A stretch of DNA of 64,000 nt from Myxococcales bacterium (GTDB lineage: Bacteria; Myxococcota; Polyangia; Nannocystales; Nannocystaceae): assembly GCA_016793465.1 (NCBI GenBank), contig JAEUJW010000081.1, positions 225,812 to 289,811 of the forward strand. The letters are read 5' to 3'. Position numbers and translations under genes: made by a program. The notes beneath the pieces were generated by a model. The model was given only the letters and a program-made list of their open reading frames with translations. It had not been told where the DNA came from and did not search any database. Positions 25,115 to 35,500 of this stretch are shown here, in pieces; the first letter of the stretch is position 1, and each line of letters opens with the position of its first letter.

Positions 25115-28100
25115 GCGGGGTCCACGAGGTGTTCCCGCCGGGCGGGCTCGATCAGTCGATCGTGCTCGCGGTGGTGCTCGGCGTGTGGGTCACGCTGCTC
25201 TTCAGCGAGACGCTCGGCTGGGTGTTCGTCGGGCTGGTGGTGCCGGGCTACCTGGCGAGCGTGCTGGTGGTCCAGCCGACCACGGCGGCGATCATCGTCG
25301 TCGAGGCGCTGGCGACCTACGCGGTGGCCCGCGCGCTGGCCTACGCGCTGACGCCGACGCAGGTGTGGACGCCGTTCTTCGGGCGCGACCGGTTCTTCGT
25401 GATCGTGGTGGCGAGCGTGCTGGTGCGGCAGCACAACCAGCTGTGGGTGCTGCCGTGGCTGTCGAGCTGGCTGGCGGCGCAGACGGGGGTCACGTTGCCG
25501 CCGGTCCGCGAGTTCTACTCGATCGGCCTGGTGCTGGTGCCGCTGACCGCCAACCTGCTGTGGAAGCCGGGGCCGTGGCGCGGGCTGGTCCAGCTGGCGG
25601 TGGTCACCGGGCTGACCTACGCCGGGCTGACGTTCGTGCTGCTGCCGTTCACCAACCTGTCGCTCAGCTCGTTCGAGCTGCTGTACGAGGACACGGCGGT
25701 CGACTTCCTCGGCAACGCCAAGGCCTACATCCTGCTGCTGACGACCGCGGCGCTGGCGGCTCGCTTTAATTTAAAGTACGGCTGGGACTTCGGCGGGATC
25801 TTGATCCCGGCGCTGATCGGGCTGCTGTGGTTCACGCCGCGCGAGCTGGTGATCACGCTGGTCGAGGCGCTGACGCTGTGGGCGCTGGCGTCGCTGCTGC
25901 TGAAGCGCACGCCGCTGCGGCGCTTGAACCTCGAGGGGCCGCGCAAGGTCGTGCTGGTGTTCACGCTGGCGGTGATCCTGAAGTGGCTGCTGTCGCTGGC
26001 GGTCGGCCAGCGGCTGCCGGGGGTGCGGGCGCGCGACCTGTTCGGGTTCGGGTACCTGCTGTCGAGCCTGTTGGCGCTGCGCATGCTGCACCGCTCGCCG
26101 CGGGCGGTGCTGCTGCCGACGCTGACGACGGCGCTGGCGGGCTGGGGGCTCGGCAGCGTGCTGGGGTTCGGGCTCGACCTGGTCGCGCCGAGCACCACGG
26201 CGCCGCCGGGCGGGCCGCGGGCGGAGAGCCTGCGGCTGCTGCGCACGCCGCTCGGGGCGATGGCCCTGGCCCGCGTGCAGGCCGAGCTGGCGCCGCCGGA
26301 CCCCGCGCCGCGCACGCCGTCGGCGGTGGTCGCCCACGCGGACGCGTGGGGCGCTCTGGCGGCGTGGAGCGCGTCGGGCTCGGCGGACGACGAGGCGACG
26401 GCGCGGGTGGCCGCGGCGCGGGCGGACCTGGTGGTCGCGCCGCTGGTCGCCGAGGAGTTTGCGATCGAGGGCGCCGCTCGGGGCGAGGAGCTGGCTGAAG
26501 GGACAGGTGCTTCGGGGCAGGTGGATGCGGCCGCGGGGGCGGGCGGTGAGCTGTCCGCGGGGACAGGTGCTTCGGGGCAGGTGGATGCGGCCGCGGGGAT
26601 AGGCGGTGAGCTGTCCGCGGGGACAGGTTCTTCGGGGCAGGTGGATGCGGCCGAAGGGATGGGTGTTGCGGGGCGGGGCGGGGCGGGCGTGGTCGGGTAC
26701 GCGGTGGTCGCGGCGGAGCGCGGGGGCGGGTCTGGGCTCGGGGTGGCGCTGCTGCGGCCGGGGGCGCGCGGGCCGGTGCTGGCGGTGCCGCGGCCGGTCG
26801 GCGAGGCGCCGGCGGCGGAGGGGGCGGCGCTGCTGGCCGGGGTGCTCGACGCGCGGGCGGTGGTGGTGGCCGGGCGCGACGGCGGGGACGAGGCGTTCGC
26901 GCGCGCGCTGGCGCGGCTGGCCCCGGACAGCTGGGTCGAGCTGCGGGTCGCCGAGGATGTCCCGAGGGACAGGCCGGCGGTGCACGTGGAGGCGGAGCTG
27001 CCGGACGCGCTCGACGTGCGCGGGCTGGGGGCGGCGCGGCTGTTGTGGTCGGCGCCGCCGGCGGTGACGGGGGCGCCGTGGGGCGCGGCGCGGCGGGTGG
27101 TGCTGCGCGTGCACCCGGGCGACCTGCTGGCGGCGCTGGCCCAGGGGGCGCCGGAGGTCCGCCGCGAGCCGGCGCTGCTGCCGTGGCTGGCGGCGCGCGA
27201 GCGCGGGCCGGGGGTGCGGCCGCTGGTGGCCTCGGCGCCGCCGTCGACCGCGGAGCTGGTGTTCCTCGAGCGGCGCGTGGCCGGGCCGCTGCTGGACGGC
27301 GAGCGGCGGGTGTCGGCGCGCATGGCCGGGCTCGTCGATCACGCGCTGTGGGACTTCGGGCAGTGCGGCGGGACCGGCTGCGTGGCCCTGGCCGAGCCGG
27401 GGCGCACGGCGAGCACCGGCTGGGCGACGCTGGTGGTGGCGCCGCGGCCGGGGCCGGTGATCGAGGCGCCGCACGTGCGCGAGGAGCCGGGCACCGGGCG
27501 GCTGGCGAGCGAGCTGTGGGCGCGCGACGGGCGGGTGCTGATCGTCGGCGGCGGCGGCGGGGCGTACGCGCCGCTGCAGGCGCTGCACCAGGCGGCGCTC
27601 GCCGACGGCGGGCCGGTGGTGCAGGTGCGGGGGCTCGGGCGGGAGCAGGACGAGGTCGTGATCGGGCTCGGCCAGCCCGCGCTCGACCCGCGGCCGCTGC
27701 CGGCGGCGATCGGGGCGATGTTCGCGCCCGGCGGGGCGCTGGCGTGGGTCGAGGGCTGGCGGCTGGCGGACGGGTCGGCCGAGCTGTCGGGGCTGGCCGG
27801 CGCCGGCAACGCGCAGATCGAGTTCGCGGCCCAGCTCATGGGCCAGACCGCGGCGGTGCTGTGGTTCCCGCCGGGGCTGCGGGCGGCCTACGAGCCGCAC
27901 GACCCGTGCCCGACGCTGGTGCGCCTGGCGGGCGTGGCGGTCGGGGCCGGGTGCGAGGGGCGCGACGAGCTGGCGGGGCTGGCCCCGCGCGGCGAGGCGA
28001 GGGCTGGCCCCGGGGACAGGTCGGGTGGGGCTGGCCCCGGGGACAGGTCGGGGGCCGGGCCCGGCCGGGCGGGCGAGGCTGGCCCCGGGGACAGGTCGGG

Positions 28101-28578
28101 TCGGGCTGGCCCTGGGGACAGGTCGGGCGTCGGTCCGGGCCGGGCGGGCGAGGCTGGCCCCGGGGACAGGTCGGGTGGAGCTGGCCCGGGGGACAGGTCG
28201 GGGGTCGGCGCGGGTCGGGCGGGCGAGGCTGGCCCCGGGGACAGGTCGGGTGGGGCTGGCCCGGGGGACAGGTCGGGGGCGGGACCCGCGGACCGCTCGG
28301 AGGCGGCGTTCGTGGCGGCGCTGGTGCGGGTCGAGCGGTTCGCCGAGGACGGCGATCTGCACCTCGTGCGCGCGGTGGCGGCGGAGGGCTGGCGGCTCGA
28401 CGCGGGGGTCGGGCTGCGCACCGGGCGGGGCTTCGTGACGCTGCGCGGGGGGACCTGGCGGGCGCTGGTGTGGCTGGGGCCGGCCCGCCCGGGGCGCACG
28501 CAGGTCGACGAGGCCGACGCGGGGGTGCTGTGGGCGCGCCGGCGCAGCGTGGTCGTGCACGCGGGGGTCAAGCGGTGA
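25111..28578 (+). CDS. pgsC: PgsC/CapC-type membrane protein fused to a hydrolase-like domain
   Basis: A 1155-residue protein. Residues 1 to about 370 are polytopic and match CapC/PgsC, the membrane subunit of poly-gamma-glutamate synthase: LGWVFVGLVVPGYLASVLVVQPTTAAIIVVEALATYAVARAL, a second half DFGGILIPALIGLLWFTPRELVITLVEAL, and further helices. Typical PgsC is about 150 residues, so this is a doubled or extended form. Residues about 380-1155 form a soluble region containing two in-frame repeat arrays (20- and 25-residue units). Near residues 700-950 a region PVIEAPHVREEPGTGRLASEL...VVQVRGLG aligns with the neighbouring hydrolase-like lipoprotein. The GTG start overlaps the previous stop (GTGA). 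PgsC assignment is firm; the polymer made is inferred. Confidence 0.8.
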   Translation: MSGVHEVFPPGGLDQSIVLAVVLGVWVTLLFSETLGWVFVGLVVPGYLASVLVVQPTTAAIIVVEALATYAVARALAYALTPTQVWTPFFGRDRFFVIVVASVLVRQHNQLWVLPWLSSWLAAQTGVTLPPVREFYSIGLVLVPLTANLLWKPGPWRGLVQLAVVTGLTYAGLTFVLLPFTNLSLSSFELLYEDTAVDFLGNAKAYILLLTTAALAARFNLKYGWDFGGILIPALIGLLWFTPRELVITLVEALTLWALASLLLKRTPLRRLNLEGPRKVVLVFTLAVILKWLLSLAVGQRLPGVRARDLFGFGYLLSSLLALRMLHRSPRAVLLPTLTTALAGWGLGSVLGFGLDLVAPSTTAPPGGPRAESLRLLRTPLGAMALARVQAELAPPDPAPRTPSAVVAHADAWGALAAWSASGSADDEATARVAAARADLVVAPLVAEEFAIEGAARGEELAEGTGASGQVDAAAGAGGELSAGTGASGQVDAAAGIGGELSAGTGSSGQVDAAEGMGVAGRGGAGVVGYAVVAAERGGGSGLGVALLRPGARGPVLAVPRPVGEAPAAEGAALLAGVLDARAVVVAGRDGGDEAFARALARLAPDSWVELRVAEDVPRDRPAVHVEAELPDALDVRGLGAARLLWSAPPAVTGAPWGAARRVVLRVHPGDLLAALAQGAPEVRREPALLPWLAARERGPGVRPLVASAPPSTAELVFLERRVAGPLLDGERRVSARMAGLVDHALWDFGQCGGTGCVALAEPGRTASTGWATLVVAPRPGPVIEAPHVREEPGTGRLASELWARDGRVLIVGGGGGAYAPLQALHQAALADGGPVVQVRGLGREQDEVVIGLGQPALDPRPLPAAIGAMFAPGGALAWVEGWRLADGSAELSGLAGAGNAQIEFAAQLMGQTAAVLWFPPGLRAAYEPHDPCPTLVRLAGVAVGAGCEGRDELAGLAPRGEARAGPGDRSGGAGPGDRSGAGPGRAGEAGPGDRSGRAGPGDRSGVGPGRAGEAGPGDRSGGAGPGDRSGVGAGRAGEAGPGDRSGGAGPGDRSGAGPADRSEAAFVAALVRVERFAEDGDLHLVRAVAAEGWRLDAGVGLRTGRGFVTLRGGTWRALVWLGPARPGRTQVDEADAGVLWARRRSVVVHAGVKR
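26491..26645 (+). repeat. In-frame 60-bp palindrome-containing tandem repeat
   Basis: Palindromes at 26491, 26551 and 26611 are spaced exactly 60 bases, with the intervening GCTTCGGGGCAGGTGGATGC and following bases conserved. They encode three 20-residue units of the type ELSAGTGASGQVDAAAG within the PgsC-fusion protein. Confidence 0.95.
28004..28273 (+). repeat. In-frame 75-bp repeat, four units with two palindromes each
   Basis: CTGGCCCCGGGGACAGGT-type sequences at 28004, 28031, 28079, 28106, 28154, 28181, 28229 and 28256 form four 75-base units. They encode 25-residue blocks of the form GEAGPGDRSGGAGPGDRSG plus a short linker inside the PgsC-fusion protein. Units differ at only a few positions. 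Confidence 0.95.
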
Positions 28579-31538
28579 GCGCGGGCTGGCTGCGGGGCGG
28601 CGGGGCGGCGGGCGGGCGCTGGCTGGCGCTGCCGACGCTGGTGGCCGTGCTGGCGCTGGTGGTCCAGGCCACGCGGGTGCTCGAGGTGGCGCCGCTGGCG
28701 GTGCCGGCGGCCGGCAAGCTGGCCCAGGCCGAGCGGGCCATGGTCTACGAGCTGACGACCGCGGGCGGGCCGCGCTTCCGCCTGGCCGGCGGGGCGGAGG
28801 TGGTGCAGCTGCTGGTCCACCTCGAGGTGCCGCGCGGGCTGGCGGCCGGCGCGGCGTTCCGCTTCGCGGTCGAGGCGACGCTGCGCGGGCCCGACGGGGC
28901 GGAGCTGTGGCGGCGCACGGTCACGCAGCGGGCGCGCCAGACCAAGGAGGGGAGCGGGCTCGGCGGGTGGGACTACGAGGCGGCGTTCGTGGTCGACGGG
29001 CAGGTCGAGCTGACCGACGCGGCGAGCCTCGAGCTGGCGCTGCCCGACGCGCCGCCGGGCTCGGCGCTCGAGCTGCGGCTGTCCGAAGAGACAGGTGTGG
29101 TCGTGGGCGCGCAGGTGCGGCCGTTCGCCGCGCCGACGGCGCTGGTGCGGGCCTACCGGCGCACGGCCGTCGACGAGGCGGCGCGCGAGCTGCGGCGCAT
29201 GGCCCTGGCCGGCAGCGGGGAGCGCCGGCTGCCGGAGACGTTCCTGCCGTGGTACGCGCTGGCGCCGGCCCAGCAGGAGCTGCGCCTGGCCGCGGCGTGG
29301 GAGCGCCTGGCGGCCGAGGGGCGCGCGGGCGTCGACTACCGCGTACGCAGCATCTACGTGGCGCCGCCGCGCCCGCCGGTGGCGCCGCCGGCGGAGGCGC
29401 CGGCGCTGATGCTCGCCGCGGGCCAGCCGCTGGTGGTGCAGCTGGCCGGGCCGGGCACGGTGCAGGTGGCGGTGGTCGGCGGGGCCGCCGAGGTGCGGGC
29501 GCGCCTGCGGGCGGTCGCGCCGGGGGTCCGGATCGCGGCTGGCCCGGGGGACAGGTCGGGAGCGGCTGGTCTCGGGGACAGGTCGGGAGAGCGCGGCGGA
29601 GCTGGCCCGGGGGACAGGTCGGGAGAGCCTGGCGGAGCTGGCCCGGGGGACAGGTCGGGAGAGCATGGCGGAGCTGGCCCGGGGGACAGGTCGGGGGAGA
29701 GCGGCGGGGCTGGCCTTGGGGACAGGTCCGGGGCTGGCGCCGGGGCGGCTCGGTCGGGGGACGGGTCGGGTTCGGGGGGCGGGGGCAGGTCTGCGGTCGG
29801 GGGCGGGGCGGGGATCGGCGGGGGCCGTGGGGGCGGCGAGGGGGTGACGCAGGGCGAGGAATTGCCGGCGGTGGTCGGCGAGTGGGTGGCCGCGGACGAG
29901 CCGGCGGAGATCTCCGTGCCGGTCGGGTGGTGGAGCCTCGAGCTCGACACGACGGCGGCGGCGGCGGCGGTGCAGGTGCGGGCCGACGCGCCCGAGCGCC
30001 ACGCGGGGGCCGACGAGCACGCGCTGCACGGCGGCGGGCAGGCCGCGCTGGTGCCGGTCGACGTGCGGCTGCTGACCATGTATCGCGGCGGGCCCGGCAC
30101 GTCGGCGTTGCCGGTGGCGCTGGCGCCGGACGAAGATCCCGCGGGGCGGTTCGTGCAGGTCGAGGCGCGCGCCTGGGGTACGCTCGCGCCGGTGACCGTG
30201 TCGTACAGCTTCGTGGACGCCCGGGGGGCGGTGCTCGCCAGCGGCGAGCAGGTGGCGGACACGACCACGCCGGCGCCGTTCGAGCGCCTGACGGCCGCGC
30301 CGGAGGATGTCCCCGAGGACAGCCAGGGGCGGGCGCCGGTGGTGTTCCCGCTCGGCGAGGCGCCGCTGTCGGAGGCGGTGGCGATCGGGCTGATCGCGCC
30401 GCCGGGGGCCGCGCGGGTGCTCGTCGCCAGCGGGTCGCCGGCGCTGCTGGCGGTGTCGGGCCGGCTGCCGGCCGCGGCGCGCGCGGACCGGGCCCACGCC
30501 TGGCCTTACGACCAGGTCGAAGATCCGCGGCTGCGCTGGCGCTACGCCCCGCGGGCGGCCCCGCGGCGGTTCCCGCGGCGGGCCGAGGACCACGCGCTGC
30601 GGGCCGCGGCCGGCGAGGTGCGCACGATCGCGGCGCAGGTGCGGGCGGAGGCGACGACGAGCGCCCCGGCGACGTCCGGGCCGTGGCGCGCCGAGCAGCC
30701 GCGGGGGTCGCACGCGCGCATGCGCCTGCTCGAGGAGGTGCCGGTCGAGCGGCGGCGGGCGGCGCTGGCCGCGTGGGGGCCGGGCTCGTACACGCGGCTG
30801 CGGGCCGGCGTGGCCGAGCGGCTCGACCTCGGCGTCGGCGCGCCGCGGCCGGGGTGGCTGCGCTACCAGGCGGTCGGCTCGTTGATGCAGGCGATCGGAC
30901 AGCGGGTGTTCGTCACCGTCGACGGCCAGGGTACGCAGTGGCCGGTGACGTCGCGCTCGGGGCGGATGGCCCTGCCGCGGCGGGGCACCGCCGGGGTGAT
31001 CTGGTCGGGGCCGGAGGCGCTGGCGCTGCTCGCCAACCGCCCGCCGCTCGACGGCGACGGCGAGCTCTACGAGCACCGCCAGGTCCACCAGCTCGGCGCG
31101 GGCGGGCTCACGCTGACGCTCGACAAGCCGACCACCGCGCCGGTCGGCATGAACGTGGTCGTCTACTGGGTCGACGGTCAGGGGCCGGTCTCGCTGGCGG
31201 TCGAGGTCGACGGCGGCGCGCCGCGGCGGCGCCAGGGCGTGCCGGTGGCCGGGGTGTTCGCGGCGGCGCGCACGCTCGAGCTGCTGCCGTCGCGGCGGGT
31301 CGGCGCGATCTTCCCCGATCGCCGCGGCGAGGCCGAGGTGGCGGTCGGGCGCTTCGCGGTGGTGCTCGGCGACGACGTGGCCCCGGGGCGCCACACCCTG
31401 CGCGTGCGCCACGTCGGCGGGCCGGGGGTGTGGCTGCGGTTTTTCCGGGCGGGCAAGGCGGAGGTCAAGCGCGGGGCGTGGCAGTGGGGCGAGCGCCGTA
31501 CGACGGTGGTGGAGGAGGACGATGAGCCGGAGGAGTGA
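28575..31538 (+). CDS. Large membrane-anchored periplasmic protein of the polyglutamate operon
   Basis: A 987-residue protein without a recognised family. One N-terminal hydrophobic segment (WLALPTLVAVLALVVQATRVL, about residues 15-35) anchors it. The rest is predicted extracytoplasmic and beta-rich, with repeated phrases such as RFVQVEARAWGTLAPVTVSYSF and LTLTLDKPTTAPVGMNVVVYWVDG suggesting immunoglobulin- or jelly-roll-like modules. Mid-protein, about residues 322-384, is a palindrome-encoded AGPGDRSG repeat tract. The GTG start overlaps the PgsC-fusion stop (GTGA) and its end overlaps the next gene by 17 bases. It may stand where PgsA or an export periplasmic adaptor would be; there is no sequence support for PgsA itself. 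Confidence 0.6.
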   Translation: MSAGWLRGGGAAGGRWLALPTLVAVLALVVQATRVLEVAPLAVPAAGKLAQAERAMVYELTTAGGPRFRLAGGAEVVQLLVHLEVPRGLAAGAAFRFAVEATLRGPDGAELWRRTVTQRARQTKEGSGLGGWDYEAAFVVDGQVELTDAASLELALPDAPPGSALELRLSEETGVVVGAQVRPFAAPTALVRAYRRTAVDEAARELRRMALAGSGERRLPETFLPWYALAPAQQELRLAAAWERLAAEGRAGVDYRVRSIYVAPPRPPVAPPAEAPALMLAAGQPLVVQLAGPGTVQVAVVGGAAEVRARLRAVAPGVRIAAGPGDRSGAAGLGDRSGERGGAGPGDRSGEPGGAGPGDRSGEHGGAGPGDRSGESGGAGLGDRSGAGAGAARSGDGSGSGGGGRSAVGGGAGIGGGRGGGEGVTQGEELPAVVGEWVAADEPAEISVPVGWWSLELDTTAAAAAVQVRADAPERHAGADEHALHGGGQAALVPVDVRLLTMYRGGPGTSALPVALAPDEDPAGRFVQVEARAWGTLAPVTVSYSFVDARGAVLASGEQVADTTTPAPFERLTAAPEDVPEDSQGRAPVVFPLGEAPLSEAVAIGLIAPPGAARVLVASGSPALLAVSGRLPAAARADRAHAWPYDQVEDPRLRWRYAPRAAPRRFPRRAEDHALRAAAGEVRTIAAQVRAEATTSAPATSGPWRAEQPRGSHARMRLLEEVPVERRRAALAAWGPGSYTRLRAGVAERLDLGVGAPRPGWLRYQAVGSLMQAIGQRVFVTVDGQGTQWPVTSRSGRMALPRRGTAGVIWSGPEALALLANRPPLDGDGELYEHRQVHQLGAGGLTLTLDKPTTAPVGMNVVVYWVDGQGPVSLAVEVDGGAPRRRQGVPVAGVFAAARTLELLPSRRVGAIFPDRRGEAEVAVGRFAVVLGDDVAPGRHTLRVRHVGGPGVWLRFFRAGKAEVKRGAWQWGERRTTVVEEDDEPEE
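29539..29727 (+). repeat. In-frame palindrome-containing repeats, mostly 36-bp period
   Basis: Copies of CTGGCCCGGGGGACAGGT start at 29539, 29566, 29602, 29638, 29674 and 29710; the last four are exactly 36 bases apart. They encode 12-residue GAGPGDRSGE-type units in the large periplasmic protein. A low-complexity glycine-rich tail extends to about 29850. Confidence 0.93.
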
Positions 31539-32541
31539 GCGGCGCGGGCGTGTGTTCGCGTGCATGCTGGCGGCCAGCTGCTGCGCGGGGCAGACCACGG
31601 AGGCGACGGTGATGGTGACGACCGGGATCGCGACGCCGGAGGCCGAGCCGGAGGCGGAGCTGGTGTACGCGCCGATCGAGGCGGCCGAGGTGAGCCGGCG
31701 CCTGTGGCCGCAGCCGGCGCCGTCGGCCTACGCGCCGGCGAGCGCGGAGCAGGCGACGGCGCTGCGCGAGCTGATCGGGCGCATGATGGGCGGGCGCCTG
31801 GCGGGGCTGGCGGCGGCCGCCGAGGCCGCGGGCTACGCGGTCGAGGGCTGGGAGATCGGCGGGGAGAGGTTCGTGGCCGCGGTCGAGCGCAGCGACGGGC
31901 GGCGGGGCGGCGGGGCCTTCGTGGTCCGCGTGGGCTCGACGTCGCCGGTGATCCTGCAGGCGCCGCACGCGTTCTTCGACCTCGGGACCGAGCGCATCGC
32001 GGTCGAGCTGATGTTCGCCGAGCGCGGCTGGCCGCGGGCGCTGTTCGTCAACACGGTGCACCGCTACCTCGGCGCCGACGGGGTCAAGCGCCGCGCCGCC
32101 GACGCCCCGGCCGACCCGTGCCACCGCGAGGAGCACCTGTTCGCGGTGGCCACGGCGGCGGCGGTCGAGCAGGTGCCGGGCGCCGAGGTGGTGCAGCTGC
32201 ACGGGTTCGGCGACGACCCGGACGACGGCGACGGGCCGGCGTTCGCGGCGATCGTCAGCGGCGGCGCGGCGACGCCGACGCCGCGCAGCCGGGCGGTGGC
32301 CGAGCGGCTGCGGGCCGAGCTCGGGGTGAAGATCGGGCTCTACCCGGTCGACACCGATCGGCTGGGCGCGACCACGAACGTGCAGGGGCGGGCCATCCGC
32401 GCGTACAACGAGCGCACCGGGGCGGCGGCGACGTTCGTGCACGTCGAGCTGGCGGCGTCGCTGCGCCAGCAGCTGCGCGCCGACGCGGAGGCGCGCCGGC
32501 GCCTGGCCGCGGCGCTGCGGCCCCCGACGAGTGGCATGTGA
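31522..32541 (+). CDS. Hydrolase-like lipoprotein of the polyglutamate operon
   Basis: A 339-residue protein whose signal peptide ends VFACMLAASCC, suggesting lipidation. The core contains SPVILQAPHAFFDLGTERIA, ALFVNTVHRYLG, CHREEHLFAVATAAAV and VVQLHGFG, with conserved His, Asp and Glu residues laid out like zinc amidohydrolases of the N-formylglutamate amidohydrolase group. It also has TTNVQGRAIRAYN and FVHVEL near the end. A role in cutting or trimming a glutamyl polymer would fit the operon, but the assignment rests on motif layout only. The ATG at 31522 lies inside the end of the previous gene, 17 bases of overlap, and its stop overlaps the next start. Confidence 0.6.
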   Translation: MSRRSERRGRVFACMLAASCCAGQTTEATVMVTTGIATPEAEPEAELVYAPIEAAEVSRRLWPQPAPSAYAPASAEQATALRELIGRMMGGRLAGLAAAAEAAGYAVEGWEIGGERFVAAVERSDGRRGGGAFVVRVGSTSPVILQAPHAFFDLGTERIAVELMFAERGWPRALFVNTVHRYLGADGVKRRAADAPADPCHREEHLFAVATAAAVEQVPGAEVVQLHGFGDDPDDGDGPAFAAIVSGGAATPTPRSRAVAERLRAELGVKIGLYPVDTDRLGATTNVQGRAIRAYNERTGAAATFVHVELAASLRQQLRADAEARRRLAAALRPPTSGM

Positions 32542-35500
32542 ACGCTCGGTCGGCAGGCGTGCGGAGGGCGGCGACGTCGGCGCGTCGGTGGGGGCTCGCG
32601 CTCGGGCTGGCGATCGTCGGCGGCGGGTCGGCGGCGCGTCGGTGGGGGCTCGCGCTCGGGCTGGCGATCGTCGGCGGCAGGTCGGCGGCGCGTCGGTGGG
32701 GGCTCGCGCTCGGGCTGACGATCGTCGGCGGCGGGTCGGCGGCGGCGGCCGAGTCGCCGCTGGCGCGGGCCGAGCAGCGGGCCGCGCTGGTCTGGCAGCC
32801 GCTGGCGGTCGAGCACCCGGTGGCGATCGGCGCGGCGGGCTGGCCGACGGCGGAGCGGCCGGCGACGGTGACCGGACCGGTGACGGTCGGCCCGCGGCTG
32901 GCCGCGCGGGTGCGCCTGGCGGCGCTGGCGACCGCGCGGGTGCGGGTGATCGGCGCGGGCGAGCCGCGGTTCGAGCGGGTGACCGGGGCGGCCCGCGTGC
33001 GCGAGGCGCCGACCCGCCTGGCCCCGGGGACATGGCTGATCGAGCAGCCGCCCGGCGAGGTCAGCGAGTGGCTGGTGACCGCGCCCGAGGACACGCGCGT
33101 GGTCGTCGAGGGGGTCCGGCCGCGCACCGGCGACCTGATCTGGGAGCACGCGATCGGGGCGGTGCTGCGCTGGATCGACGCCGGCGGGCCGCCGCCGCCG
33201 CTGCCGGAGGTGGCCGAGGCCGCGGCCGTCGCCGAGGCGCTGGCGGCCGACGCCGAGATCGCCGGGGCCCTCGACGACGTCGACGACGCCGACGCGGGCC
33301 TGCGGGCGGCGGTGCGGGCGTGGCGGCGGGCGGCGGCGATCCAGCGCGTCCACGGGCTGCGCGCGCCGATCCGCAGCGCCTTCGGGCTCGAGCTGCGGGC
33401 CCGCGCGCTGACCGGCGCGGAGCCGCTGCGCAACGTGGGCGCGCGCGGGTGGCAGCGGGTCCAGGGCCGCCAGCGCCACGTCATCGCCCTGCGCGGGCCG
33501 GGCGTGCTGTGGATCGAGGCGCGGGCGATCGGCGGCGCCGGCGAGGTGCGGGTCACCGCGGCCGGCCGGCGGCTGGCGGCGGCGACGCTGCGCACGCCGC
33601 CGCGGGGCGGGCTGGCCGGAGGGACAGGCGCGAGCGGGCGGGGCGGGCTGGCCGGAGGGACAGGCGCGAGCGGGCTGTCCGGAGGGACAGGCGCGAACGG
33701 TCAGGTCGTAGAGCTGGCCGAAGGGACAGGCGAGGGCGTGGTCGACCGGCGCGGCGAGGGCGGGCGGCCGAGCGAGGACGTCGACCTCGGCGCGGCCGAG
33801 TCGGCGGCGACCGGGCGCGGCGACCTCGCCGCGGGCGCGCGCCTGACGGCGGCGGTCGGGGTGCCGGTGGGCGCGCCGTCGGTGCTGCGCGTGCCGCTGG
33901 CGCCGGGGCTGCGCGACTACGAGATCGAGTTCGCGGGCCCGGACACGGCGGTCAACCTGCGGGCCGGGCGGCACAACCCGCGGCTGGCGGCGGCGCTGCG
34001 CGGCGAGGACGTGGCGGCCCAGATCCGGCGCGGGCGGCGGGCGCTGCGGCGCAGCGGGTCGTCGCGGGCGGCGCTGGTGGCGGCGCTGCTCGACAGCGTC
34101 GACGGGCGGCGCGTCGACCCCGGCGAGGCCGACCCGGATCCGGTGCTGGCGCTCGCGCAGGCCGAGCTGGCGGCCCAGGCGGACGGGCTGACGCCGGCGG
34201 AGCAGCTCGAGGCGGCCGAGCGGCTGGCCCGCCGCGCGACCCGGGCCCCGGTCGGTCCGCTGGTGTGGCGGGCGCGCGCGGCCGGGCTGGCGCTCGCGGG
34301 CCGCGACCCGGCGCTGGCGCGCGCGCTCGCGGGGCCGCGTCCGGCGGAGGCGCCGACCGCGGTGATCGAGCGGCTGGCCGAGGCGATCGAGGGGCCGTCG
34401 CTGGCGCTGCGCAGCCCGGCGGTGGCGCTGTTCGAGCTGGCCCGCCGCCGCGCGCCGCTCGACGCGGGCGTGCGCGCGGCCTACCGCGAGCGCTGGCGGA
34501 CGGGCACGCGCTGGGCGGCGCTGCGGGCCGACGAGTCGGGCGGGTCGGGCTGGACGTGGATCGAGGCGCGACCGGCGGCCGACGAGAAGGTCGCGGGGGC
34601 GCGGGCGCTGTGGCGCTGGCCGCTGGGCCAGCCGCAGGTGATCGAGGCGCAGGCGGGCGAGCGGCGGGTGGCGCTGCTGCGCATGTACGCCGAGGTGCCG
34701 GGCGAGGCGGGCGCGGTCGGCATGCAGGTCGGCGAGCGCCGGTGGATCGCGCCGGTGCTGGGACCGGTCGAGCGCTGGCAGGTGGCGCTGCCGCCGGGGC
34801 GCTACCCGGTGACGCTGACCGGACCGGCGGGCACGACGGTGTGGTCGTCGCGCGCGCCGGCGCCGGGGCGGCCGCCCGAGGGGCACCTGCTGCGCCTGTG
34901 GCCGGCGGCCCCGGGCGAGGCGGTGCGCTTCGTGCTGCCCGCGGGCGAGGAGCCGGCGTTCGTGCGGGTCGAGCTGCGCGCGCTCGGCGAGCGGGCCGGG
35001 CCGGCCCGCGTGTGGGTGGCGCGCGACGACCAGCCGGCGCAGGCGATCGACGTGATGCTGCCGGCGGTCGACCCGGCGGTGGTGCCGGTGCAGGCGAGCG
35101 AGCGGCTCGGCGGGCGCGCGACGGCGGTGGTGCGCGTCGACCCGGGCACGCGGGCGCTGACGGTGCGGGTCGCCGAGGACGCGCCGCGGGTGGCGATCGC
35201 GGCGTCGATCCGGGCGACCCGCGGGCGCGAGGGCGCGGAGCTGTCCGTGGGGACAGGCGCGCGCGTGGGGCCGGGGGCGCACGGGCTGACCGGAGGGACA
35301 GGCGGGCTGTCCGCCGGGACAGGCGCGAAGGAGGCCGGCCCGCCGGCGCCGGGCGCCGGCTACGGGCCGGTCGCGGGGCGCGCGGGGGTGCTCGTCGCGG
35401 CGGCGGAGGACGGGGAGGAGGGGGAGGACGCGAGCGCGGGGGCGGCGGGCGGGATCGGGGAGGGGCTGGCCGGAGGGACAGGTGAGAAGGGCTGGGCGAA

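Noticed and set aside
28004..28273. CRISPR-like array
   Set aside because: Spacers are repeats themselves, units are in frame within a gene, and there is no leader or cas gene; it is a coding tandem repeat.
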